A stretch of DNA of 18,752 bases. It comes from JBGPIT01 sp041485125. Lineage in GTDB: Bacteria > Desulfobacterota > Binatia > UTPRO1. Made by a program: the position numbers and the translations under genes. The stretch spans positions 1-18,752 of the forward strand of contig JBGPIT010000052.1 in the NCBI GenBank assembly GCA_041485125.1, written 5' to 3'. Positions 6,888-12,791 of the stretch are shown here, piece after piece (the stretch's first letter is position 1; every line of letters starts with the position of its first letter). The notes under the pieces are model-generated. The model did no database searches. It was not told where the DNA came from and saw nothing but the letters and a program-made list of their open reading frames with translations.

Positions 6888-9650
6888 ATGGCTGGCCGCA
6901 AGCGGCGCGGAGTGCGCGCTCTCGCCTGGGGTGCGGCGGGACTGCTGATCGTGATCTCGGTGATCGGCTTCGCGCCGACCGTCCTGGCGCCGCTGGTCTC
7001 GGCGCGGCTCTCGTCGCAAAGCGGCCTCGCGGTGCGCGTCGGCTGGATCAGCTGGAATCCGCTCGTCGCGAGCGTCGCGCTCCGCGACGTGACGATCGCG
7101 CCGGACGCGAGCGAGCCGCCGATCGTCACGATCGGCGCGATTCGGGTGAACGTCGCGTTGCGACGCTGGGTCGGCGGCGAGCGTCTCTTCGACAGCGTGG
7201 TCGTCGAGCGCCCGTGGGTGGCGTTGCAGCGCACCGCGAGCGGCGACTTCAACCTCGCGGCACTCTTCCGCGCGCACGCGGAACCGGCGACGTCCGCCGA
7301 GCCGCCGCCAGCCGACGATCGCTCGCTGCGCGTCGCGACCTTTCGGATCGTCGGGGGCAGCGTCCGGTTCCGCGACGAGACCACCACGCCGGTGCTCGAG
7401 ACCTCGCTCTACCTCGACGACGTCGAGGCGCACGACGTCGCCCTCTCCGGCGGCGGTGCGGCCGAGATCCGCCTGCGCGCTGCGAGCCGCCTCGACGAGG
7501 CGCCGATGACGCTCGATCTCACCTACCGCGCGAGCGCAGACCACTCGGATCTCGCGGCGCATTTCGCCGTGACCGGCGCGTCGTTGTCGCGCACGCTGCT
7601 CTATGTCCCCCTCGGATGGCAGAAGGTCGCCGGGACGATCGATGTCGAGCTCACGTACCAGCGCCGCATCGTTGGCGGGGCGTTGCGCGCGCACTCGCTC
7701 GGCGCCCAGGCGCACCTCCGCGACGTCGCGATCGGTGAGCCGTGGGCGGTGGAGCCGAGCCTCCGCGCGAAGCGCGTGCGGCTCGGGGAGATCGCCGTCG
7801 ATTTGATCCGCCGCCGGACCGACGTCGGCATCGTCGACGTCCAGGATTTCTCCGCGCTGATCGCGCGCACGGAGGACGGTCTCCATCTGCCGCTCGCCAG
7901 CTCCGGTGGCGGCGGGCCGGACACGCAGTGGCGGACCACGCTGCGGACGGTGACGCTCGGCAGCGGCGAGGTGCTGCTGCGAAACGTGATTCCCGACGCC
8001 GATCCCGAGATCCGCATGCCGGTCGAGCGCGGCACGATCACCTTTCCGCACGATCACGTCGCCTTCGCGATCACCGGCACGCTCGCCGGCGGCAAGCTCG
8101 ACGTGAAGGGGCGCGTCGCGAAGTCCAGCCGCATCACGTTCACGCCGCGCGACGTCGCGCTGCCGGAGGTGGTGTCGCTCCTGCGGCTGCCGGTCGCTTT
8201 CAGCGCCGGCCGCGTCGACGGCCAGCTGGTTGCGCACGTCGCCGACGGTCCGGTGCGCTATACCGGCACCCTCGCGATCCGCGGCGCGAAGAGCGTTCCC
8301 GATGCGGCGCGGCCGGAGGACGTCTTCGCGTGGGACGAGCTGACGCTCACGCTGGCGGAGACCACCTTCGTGCCGCTCGATCTTCACGTGTCGCGCTTGG
8401 CGCTCGCGTGGCCGTACCTGATGGTCCATCGGGAGGCCACCGGGGTGTATCCGCTCACCCTCTCGCGTCCGGGCACGGACGCGCCAGCGCCGTCGCCCGA
8501 CGGCGAGCAGCCCACGGCGCACGCGCGGCCGTGGCTCCGCGTCGACACCGGCACGATCCACGGCGGTCGCATCGAGCTCTACGACACGACGCTGTCCCCC
8601 GCGTTTGGCATGGACCTCGCGGATCTCGCCGGCTCGTTCGACGATCTCTCCGCCGCGCCCTGGTCCGCCGCGCGGCTGCAGCTCGCCGGCGCGGGTGACG
8701 AGCTCTCGCCCTTCCATCTCGACGGCACCGCACGCGGGCACGACGCCGCGCTCGGCTTCACGATCGAGCGCCTGCGCCTGCCGCCGCTCAGCCGCTACCT
8801 CGAGCCGTCGCTGGGCTACGAGATCGCCTCGGGTATCGCGCGCATCGAATCGACGGTCGACGTCGAGCACGCGGCTCTCGACGCGCGGAACGAGCTCGCG
8901 CTGTCGCGGCTCGCGCTCCGGCGCAGCGGCTCCGATGTCGTCGGCGACGCGATCGGCATGCCGCTGCCCGTCGCGCTCGCGCTCATGAAAGATTTGCGCG
9001 GCAACATCCATCTCACGGTGCCGGTGCACGGCAACGTCGCGTCGAGCGAGTACCGTCTCGGCAGCCTCGTCGGCAACGCGATCCGTGAGGGGCTGATCGG
9101 GGCGGTCAGCACGCCGCTCCGGCTGCTCGGGTCGATCTTCCGGCGCGACGATACGGAGAGCTACGACCTCGAGCCGGTGCCCTTCCCGCCCGGCAGCGCG
9201 GCCCTCGGCCCCGACGGGGACGCCAGGGTGGCGCAGGTGGCGCGCCTCCTCGGCCGCCACACCGAGCTGCGCGCGTCGCTGATCCCGGTGCCGGCGTCCG
9301 CCGACGTCGTCTCGTTCCGCGACGAGGCGATGATCACGCAGCTCGAGCACGCGGAGCGCACACTCACGGGTGACGCGCTGCTCGCCTTCCTGCGCGCCCG
9401 CCGCGCCGGTGCCTCCCCCGCTCCGCTCGCGCCCGAGGTGGCGGCGGCGCTCCGCGAGCTCGAAGAGGCGACGCCGGTGCCGCTCGAGCGCATCGCCGCG
9501 CTCGCCGCCGAGCGGACCGCGCTGGTCGCGCGCGCTCTCACGAAGACGCACGGGATCGAGATACCGCGGGTGAGGGAGGAGCAATGGGAGCCGACCGACG
9601 CGCTACCCGACTCCACCCCCGGCGTGGATCTCCAACTGCGCGGTGGCTGA
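6888..9650 (+). CDS. DUF748 (AsmA-like) envelope protein
   Basis: This 920-aa protein has a basic N-terminus and one transmembrane helix (about 10-32), then a large, mainly beta-strand periplasmic part. The segment from about 35 to 130 matches the DUF748 start pattern: APLVSARLSSQSGLAVRVGWISWNP style text, RDVTIAPD, IGAIRVNVALRRW, SVVVERPWVALQR and SGDFNLAALF. Residues from about 766 (PFPPGSAAL) carry the C-terminal OmpA-like PGS-L segment often seen in this family. DUF748 proteins are related to AsmA/YhdP-type bridge proteins proposed to help lipid transfer between membranes; that role is inference from the family. The start ATG at 6888 is followed directly by a positively charged anchor, with only a weak Shine-Dalgarno. 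It ends 14 bp from the convergent cysteine synthase gene. Confidence 0.88.
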   Translation: MAGRKRRGVRALAWGAAGLLIVISVIGFAPTVLAPLVSARLSSQSGLAVRVGWISWNPLVASVALRDVTIAPDASEPPIVTIGAIRVNVALRRWVGGERLFDSVVVERPWVALQRTASGDFNLAALFRAHAEPATSAEPPPADDRSLRVATFRIVGGSVRFRDETTTPVLETSLYLDDVEAHDVALSGGGAAEIRLRAASRLDEAPMTLDLTYRASADHSDLAAHFAVTGASLSRTLLYVPLGWQKVAGTIDVELTYQRRIVGGALRAHSLGAQAHLRDVAIGEPWAVEPSLRAKRVRLGEIAVDLIRRRTDVGIVDVQDFSALIARTEDGLHLPLASSGGGGPDTQWRTTLRTVTLGSGEVLLRNVIPDADPEIRMPVERGTITFPHDHVAFAITGTLAGGKLDVKGRVAKSSRITFTPRDVALPEVVSLLRLPVAFSAGRVDGQLVAHVADGPVRYTGTLAIRGAKSVPDAARPEDVFAWDELTLTLAETTFVPLDLHVSRLALAWPYLMVHREATGVYPLTLSRPGTDAPAPSPDGEQPTAHARPWLRVDTGTIHGGRIELYDTTLSPAFGMDLADLAGSFDDLSAAPWSAARLQLAGAGDELSPFHLDGTARGHDAALGFTIERLRLPPLSRYLEPSLGYEIASGIARIESTVDVEHAALDARNELALSRLALRRSGSDVVGDAIGMPLPVALALMKDLRGNIHLTVPVHGNVASSEYRLGSLVGNAIREGLIGAVSTPLRLLGSIFRRDDTESYDLEPVPFPPGSAALGPDGDARVAQVARLLGRHTELRASLIPVPASADVVSFRDEAMITQLEHAERTLTGDALLAFLRARRAGASPAPLAPEVAAALRELEEATPVPLERIAALAAERTALVARALTKTHGIEIPRVREEQWEPTDALPDSTPGVDLQLRGG

Positions 9651-9664
9651 GCGCGACGCGGTCG

Positions 9665-10594
9665 CTACAGCTCGTCGGTCAGGCTCGTGCTCAGGTAGCG
9701 CTCGGCCGAGCTCGGAAAAATCACGACGAAGAACTTCCCCGCGTTCTCCGCTCGCAACCCGACCTGCAACGCGGCCCACGTCGCCGCGCCGCTGCTGATG
9801 CCGCAGGGGATGCCTTCCTCGCGCGCCACCCGTCGCGCCATGATGAGCGCGTCGTCGTCGCGGACCTGGACCACCTCGTCGATGACGGCGGTGTTGAGGA
9901 TCTCGGGCACGAAGCCGGCGCCGATGCCTTGCAGCTTGTGCGGTCCGGGCGGGCCGCCCGAGAGCACGGGCGAGCCCGCGGGCTCGATCGCGACCGCGCG
10001 GAACGACGGCTTCTTGCTCTTGAGGACCTCGCCGACGCCCGTGATCGTGCCGCCGGTCCCGACGCCGGCGATCAGGATGTCGACCTCGCCGTCGCTGTCG
10101 TCCCAGATCTCCTGCGCGGTGGTGCGCCGGTGAATGTCGGGGTTGGCGGGGTTCTGGAACTGCTGCGGGATGAACGACTGCGGGGTGCTGCGTGCGCGCT
10201 CCTCCGCCGCTCTGATCGCGCCGCGCATACCCTCGGCCGCGGGCGTCAGGACGAGCTCCGCGCCGAGAAGCTTCAAGAGCTTGCGGCGCTCCTCGGACAT
10301 CGACTCGGGCATGGTGAGGATCAAACGGTAGCCGCGCGCGGCGGCGACGAACGCGAGCGCGATCCCGGTGTTGCCGCTCGTCGGCTCGATGATCACCGCG
10401 CCGGGACCGAGCTGGCCGGCGCGCTCCGCCGCGTCGATCATGCTGACGCCGATCCGGTCTTTCACGCTCGAGAGCGGGTTGAAGAACTCGAGCTTCGCGT
10501 ACATGCGGACGTCGAGGCCGCGGGTGACGCGATTCAGGCGGACCATCGGCGTCCGTCCGATCGTCTCGGTGATGTCGTTGAAGAGCCTCGCCAT
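9665..10594 (-). CDS. cysK: Cysteine synthase (O-acetylserine sulfhydrylase)
   Basis: This 309-aa PLP enzyme makes cysteine from O-acetylserine and sulfide. The Schiff-base lysine is Lys45 in FNPLSSVKDRIG. The substrate/carboxylate loop PTSGNTG is at 71-77, the phosphate-binding loop GTGGT at 179-183, and the PLP-ring Ser lies in GISSGA (about 265-270). Length and motif order match CysK. CysM usually differs in the region around residues 200-230, where this protein has GPHKLQGIGAGF as in CysK. The ATG at 10594 has GGGGAGG about 6 nt upstream. It is a single gene, convergent with the DUF748 gene; no serine acetyltransferase gene is adjacent. A TATACT hexamer at 10668-10663 could be its -10 element, but no matching -35 was found. 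Confidence 0.96.
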   Translation of the reverse strand: MARLFNDITETIGRTPMVRLNRVTRGLDVRMYAKLEFFNPLSSVKDRIGVSMIDAAERAGQLGPGAVIIEPTSGNTGIALAFVAAARGYRLILTMPESMSEERRKLLKLLGAELVLTPAAEGMRGAIRAAEERARSTPQSFIPQQFQNPANPDIHRRTTAQEIWDDSDGEVDILIAGVGTGGTITGVGEVLKSKKPSFRAVAIEPAGSPVLSGGPPGPHKLQGIGAGFVPEILNTAVIDEVVQVRDDDALIMARRVAREEGIPCGISSGAATWAALQVGLRAENAGKFFVVIFPSSAERYLSTSLTDEL

Positions 10595-10704
10595 CGGTAC
10601 CTCCCCGCCACGGAGCGACGGCGAGCGCGCGCTCGAGCACGCGACGCCGTGGGTTTCGTCGGAGTATAGCGTTCCGCAACCGCGGCCGCGACGGCGATCC
10701 CCGC

Positions 10705-10734
10705 TGGACAGGTGCGCCCTCGTGGGTCTAGAAT
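10705..10734 (+). promoter_or_regulatory. Sigma70-like promoter of the orphan structured transcript
   Basis: A TGGACA hexamer (10705-10710) is followed after 18 bp by TAGAAT (10729-10734); each is five of six to the TTGACA/TATAAT consensus. The expected transcription start is near 10741. The pair lies upstream of the structured unit that ends at the terminator at 10990-11057, which supports a real independent transcript. Sigma-factor consensus in this lineage is assumed. Confidence 0.5.
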
Positions 10735-10747
10735 TTTTCCGTTCGCA

Positions 10748-10798
10748 CCCGATCGAGGTTTACACAGGCCTCCCTGCCGGCGCAGGTCGGTGATCGGG
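10748..10798 (+). other. Predicted three-way junction in the 5' part of the transcript
   Basis: CCCGATC (10748-10754) pairs perfectly with GATCGGG (10792-10798) as a closing stem. Inside it, GAGG (10755-10758) can pair with CCTC (10769-10772), and CCTGC (10773-10777) with GCAGG (10782-10786) around a CGGC loop. Three stems meeting with almost no linker look like an aptamer or a folded RNA domain. High GC makes chance pairing easier, so covariation is needed. Confidence 0.4.
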
Positions 10799-10868
10799 GT
10801 CGCGGGACGGCATGGGCGGTCGTCTTGCGGCGGCGGGGCTAGGGCCCGCCCGGTTCTCGCGCCGAACG

Positions 10869-10882
10869 AAAGGAGGTGATCC
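10869..10882 (+). promoter_or_regulatory. Maximal Shine-Dalgarno: full complement of the 16S rRNA 3' tail
   Basis: AAAGGAGGTGATCC is complementary over 14 nt to the 16S rRNA 3' end (GGATCACCTCCTTT). Ordinary sites in this window match 5-8 nt. It ends one base before the GTG start at 10884, closer than the usual spacing, so 30S capture may matter more than efficient initiation. AGGAGGT (10871-10877) can also pair with ACCTCCT (10923-10929) at the end of the micro-ORF. Confidence 0.7.
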
Positions 10883-10883
10883 A

Positions 10884-10931
10884 GTGACGGTAGGATTCTC
10901 TACGGTGAGCTGTGAGGTGGTAACCTCCTAG
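10884..10931 (+). CDS. Micro-ORF, 15 codons, peptide MTVGFSTVSCEVVTS
   Basis: GTG at 10884 opens a 15-codon frame ending in TAG at 10929-10931, directly after the 14-nt Shine-Dalgarno. The peptide is neutral to acidic, rich in Val, Thr and Ser, with one Cys (residue 10). It is unlike a toxin helix, a signal peptide or the run-of-one-amino-acid leaders of attenuators. An in-frame ATG at 10812 would give a 39-residue version that reads through the Shine-Dalgarno as Lys-Gly-Gly-Asp-Pro; this is a real alternative, and would put the Shine-Dalgarno-like sequence inside the coding region. The last codons ACC TCC TAG carry an anti-Shine-Dalgarno sequence that can pair with the ORF's own ribosome-binding site. 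The frame also contains two hairpins (10887-10906, 10914-10927). Function unknown. Confidence 0.5.
   Translation: MTVGFSTVSCEVVTS
10914..10929 (+). promoter_or_regulatory. Anti-Shine-Dalgarno inside the micro-ORF, with alternative hairpin
   Basis: GAGGT (10914-10918) and ACCTC (10923-10927) form a local hairpin around GGTA. The same right arm, as ACCTCCT (10923-10929), is fully complementary to AGGAGGT at 10871-10877 in the ORF's ribosome-binding site. The two pairings are mutually exclusive, which is the layout of a translational switch. A ribosome finishing the ORF would cover this segment and free the start. Confidence 0.5.
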
Positions 10932-10956
10932 GGTAACGACTCAAACGGAACTGTTT

Positions 10957-10980
10957 CTGGGTCGCCCTACGGGGACCCAG
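10957..10980 (+). other. Strong hairpin downstream of the micro-ORF
   Basis: CTGGGTC (10957-10963) pairs with GACCCAG (10974-10980), and after one bulged G, CCC (10965-10967) pairs with GGG (10971-10973) around a TAC loop. This is a 10-bp stem with one bulge. No T-run follows, so it is not a terminator; it lies 9 nt before the terminator stem. Confidence 0.6.
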
Positions 10981-10989
10981 GTACCACCG

Positions 10990-11057
10990 GACCCCGATAG
11001 CTCCCGGTTCACCGCCGGGGCGGCGCGTCGCCGTGAAGGCTATCGGGGTCTTCTTTT
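10990..11057 (+). terminator. Intrinsic terminator, 12-bp perfect stem plus T-rich tail
   Basis: GACCCCGATAGC (10990-11001) is the exact inverted complement of GCTATCGGGGTC (11039-11050). The loop itself can fold further, with TTCAC (11008-11012) pairing GTGAA (11033-11037). TTCTTTT (11051-11057) follows on the plus strand only, so it ends the plus-strand transcript. The right arm is coding sequence for the C-terminus of the minus-strand hydrolase, whose stop is inside the loop. Confidence 0.75.
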
Positions 11058-11869
11058 GCCGGCTCTTGCCGAGCCGGCGTCTGCCGCAGCCACTCCAGTA
11101 TCGCCGCGTTGAACGCGTCGGCGTACTCGACCTGCACGGCGTGATTGCCGCGCGGTAAGACGTGCAAGCGCGCGCCCGGGATCGCCGCGGCGATCTCCGC
11201 GCTCAAGAAGACGGGCGTCAGCACGTCCTCGGCGGCGGCGAGAACCAGCGTCGGGGCGCGGACGGTCGGCAAGCGCGACAGCGTCTCGTGGTCGAGAATG
11301 GCGTCGACCTGGTTGGCGTAGGCCTGCGCCGAGACGAACGGCAGGCTCGCGAAGCTCTCGATGATGTCGCCGAGCCGCGCGCCGTCGGCGAGCGACGACG
11401 CCGAGAGCAGCCACGGCAGATTGGCGATGCTCTCCTGCAGCGAGTCCGCGCCTTGCAGGCGCGCCCAGCGTCGATGCAGCAGGAAGGCGCGGCGGATCGG
11501 GTCCGGCCGCGCGAACGACATCGCGACGACCATGCGGTCGACGCGCGCCGGGTAGCGGATCGCCATCTCCTGCGCGATCATCCCGCCCATCGACACGCCG
11601 ACGACGTCGGCGCGCGTGATGCCGAGCGCGTCGAGGACGCCGAGCGCGTCCGCCGCCATGTCGGGAACCGACCATGGGCCGGGCGGGCTGTCGCTCCGCC
11701 CCGCGCCACGGTTGTCGAACGCGATCACCCGATGCGCGGCGGCGAACGCCTCACGCTGCGCGAACCAGGTCTCGTGGGTCGCGCCGAGCCCCATGATGAG
11801 CAAGAGCGGCGGGCCGTCGCCCGACTCATCGACGTAGAGCCGGATTCCGTTTGCGTCGACGTACGCCAC
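11009..11869 (-). CDS. Alpha/beta-fold hydrolase
   Basis: This 286-aa protein has the alpha/beta hydrolase fold. The nucleophile elbow GVSMGG gives Ser93, with Asp215 (AAAEDVLTP) and His243 (PRGNHAVQVE) completing the triad. The oxyanion-region motif LLIMGLGATHETW (about 23-35) and FDNRGAGRSD (51-60) are typical of the esterase, lactonase and C-C hydrolase branch, including 3-oxoadipate enol-lactonase-like proteins; the substrate is not predictable. The GTG start at 11869 is 10 bp after the GNAT stop; a longer open frame upstream overlaps the GNAT gene and is not supported. It is last in a four-gene operon. The final 15 or so residues are encoded by the right arm and loop of the terminator at 10990-11057 and look like a non-conserved tail. 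Confidence 0.92.
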   Translation of the reverse strand: MAYVDANGIRLYVDESGDGPPLLLIMGLGATHETWFAQREAFAAAHRVIAFDNRGAGRSDSPPGPWSVPDMAADALGVLDALGITRADVVGVSMGGMIAQEMAIRYPARVDRMVVAMSFARPDPIRRAFLLHRRWARLQGADSLQESIANLPWLLSASSLADGARLGDIIESFASLPFVSAQAYANQVDAILDHETLSRLPTVRAPTLVLAAAEDVLTPVFLSAEIAAAIPGARLHVLPRGNHAVQVEYADAFNAAILEWLRQTPARQEPAKEDPDSLHGDAPPRR

Positions 11870-11879
11870 GGGTCGGCGA

Positions 11880-12383
11880 TCAGAGGCGCTTCGCCATCTC
11901 GAGCGCGACGTGGCCGGAGGGGTAGCGGCGCCGATCGAGGGTGCGGACGGTGAAGCCGGCGCTCGAGTAGAGCCGGCGTGCGGGGACGTTGCTGGTCGCG
12001 GTGCTGAGCCAGAGCTCGCGCATCCGTGCCGCCCGCGCACAGTGCTCGACCTCGAGCAAGAGACGCCGCCCGACGCCGCGATGGCGCTGGTGCGGCGCGA
12101 CGGCGAGCGCGAGTAGCTCGCCGCCGGGCATCGCGAGCAAGCGGTGCGGGCGCCGCGGTCCGAGCATGGCGAAGCCGACCGCGGACTCGCCCGGCAGCTC
12201 CGCGAGCAGCGTCTGCACCGCGGGATCTCCGAGCCACGCCGGCAGCACGCCGCTGTAGTCGCCGTAGGTCGCGAAGGCCTCGGCCGAGAGCGTGCGGACG
12301 AAGCCGAGGTCGCCGTCGCGCGCGAGGCGGATCGCGATCGCACCGTGTTCCGGGCCGCGCACGTAGGAGGACGCGTAGGTCAC
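11880..12383 (-). CDS. GNAT family N-acetyltransferase
   Basis: This 167-aa protein has the GNAT fold, transferring an acetyl or acyl group from CoA. Motif A is visible as LALAVAPHQRHRGVGRRLL (91-109), with the R-x-x-G-x-G pyrophosphate loop. The later STATSNVPARRLYSSAGF (127-144) holds the Asn and the Tyr-x-x-x-GF pattern of motif B. The N-terminal IAIRLARDGDLGFVRTLSAEAF is the usual first strand and helix. The start is GTG, and its GTGA overlaps the TGA of the DUF6285 gene by 4 bp, so it is probably translated by coupling. The hydrolase gene begins 10 bp after its stop. The acceptor could be a small molecule or a protein N-terminus; nothing here decides between them. Confidence 0.9.
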   Translation of the reverse strand: MTYASSYVRGPEHGAIAIRLARDGDLGFVRTLSAEAFATYGDYSGVLPAWLGDPAVQTLLAELPGESAVGFAMLGPRRPHRLLAMPGGELLALAVAPHQRHRGVGRRLLLEVEHCARAARMRELWLSTATSNVPARRLYSSAGFTVRTLDRRRYPSGHVALEMAKRL

Positions 12384-12787
12384 GAGGCCTCGGCGAGATA
12401 GCGGGGATTCGCGATGCGAAGCTTCTCGTCGGCGGTCGCCCGCAAGTGCGCCAACACGGCGGCGCGGAACGGCCCCGCGTCGGCGCCGCCGGCGCGGATG
12501 CGCGCGGCGAGCTCGCGCGTCAGCGCCGCGACGGTGTCGCGCAGCTCGGACGCGTGCTCGGGCGGCGCCGCGGGCGGCGTCGCCACCCCGAGGAGCGCGG
12601 CGAGCCGGCCCCACTCGGCGCGGAGCTGCGCCTCGCCGTCGGTGAGCTCACGGTCGACGATCGCGAGGACGTTGGCGGCGACGCGGGCGTGAAACTGGCG
12701 CGGACCGTCGAGCGCCGGCACCACCTGCTCCTCGAGGAAGCGGCGGACCGCATCGAGCAGCTCCAGCGCGGTCGGACGGTCTTGCAC
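12380..12787 (-). CDS. DUF6285 domain-containing protein
   Basis: This 135-aa, mainly helical protein begins MQDRPTALELLDAVRRFLEE and continues with FHARVAANVLAIVDREL, the pattern of the DUF6285 family. In many genomes DUF6285 genes lie beside an APH-fold phosphotransferase gene and acyl-CoA dehydrogenase genes. Here the partner is directly upstream, with a 4-bp gap, and the GNAT start overlaps its stop. The molecular role is unknown; the constant pairing suggests a partner or accessory subunit of the kinase-like protein (inference). The start is GTG with no strong Shine-Dalgarno, again suggesting coupling. The family call rests on recall of the N-terminal motif and the neighbourhood. Confidence 0.82.
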   Translation of the reverse strand: MQDRPTALELLDAVRRFLEEQVVPALDGPRQFHARVAANVLAIVDRELTDGEAQLRAEWGRLAALLGVATPPAAPPEHASELRDTVAALTRELAARIRAGGADAGPFRAAVLAHLRATADEKLRIANPRYLAEAS

Positions 12788-12791
12788 GCGA

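Larger units (their letters stand above)
10741..11057 (+). ncRNA. Orphan structured transcript of about 315 nt with embedded micro-ORF
   Basis: The 414-bp gap between cysK and the hydrolase contains no full-size gene but a complete small transcription unit. From 5' to 3' it shows a promoter (10705-10734), a possible three-way junction (10748-10798) and a GGGCGG/CCGCCC stem (10814-10819 with 10846-10851). A maximal Shine-Dalgarno (10869-10882) and a 15-codon ORF (10884-10931) follow. Within the ORF are hairpins at 10887-10906 and 10914-10927. A strong hairpin (10957-10980) and an intrinsic terminator (10990-11057) close the unit. The terminator and the opposite-strand hydrolase immediately downstream show that it does not lead into another gene, so it is a self-standing RNA or a micro-peptide gene rather than a leader. 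It matches no RNA family recognised by eye. Boundaries are predicted, not measured. Confidence 0.6.

Noticed and set aside
6813..9584. Long minus-strand open frame of 923 codons opposite the DUF748 gene
   Set aside because: Its translation is Arg/Asp/Glu/His-rich with no domain pattern, as expected opposite a high-GC gene; the plus frame has a membrane anchor and family motifs.
10663..10668. TATACT on the minus strand as the cysK -10 element
   Set aside because: Good hexamer and a reasonable distance from the start, but no acceptable -35 at 16-18 bp; kept only as a note under cysK.
10869..10931. Inserted fragment of a 16S rRNA gene
   Set aside because: Similarity stops at the helix-45-like segment, is imperfect beyond the tail, and the unit has its own promoter, ORF and terminator; there is no adjoining helix 44 or ITS/tRNA sequence.
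10741..10990. Riboswitch or attenuator controlling a downstream gene
   Set aside because: The next plus-strand gene is nearly 3 kb away and an intrinsic terminator closes the unit; the adjacent gene runs the other way.
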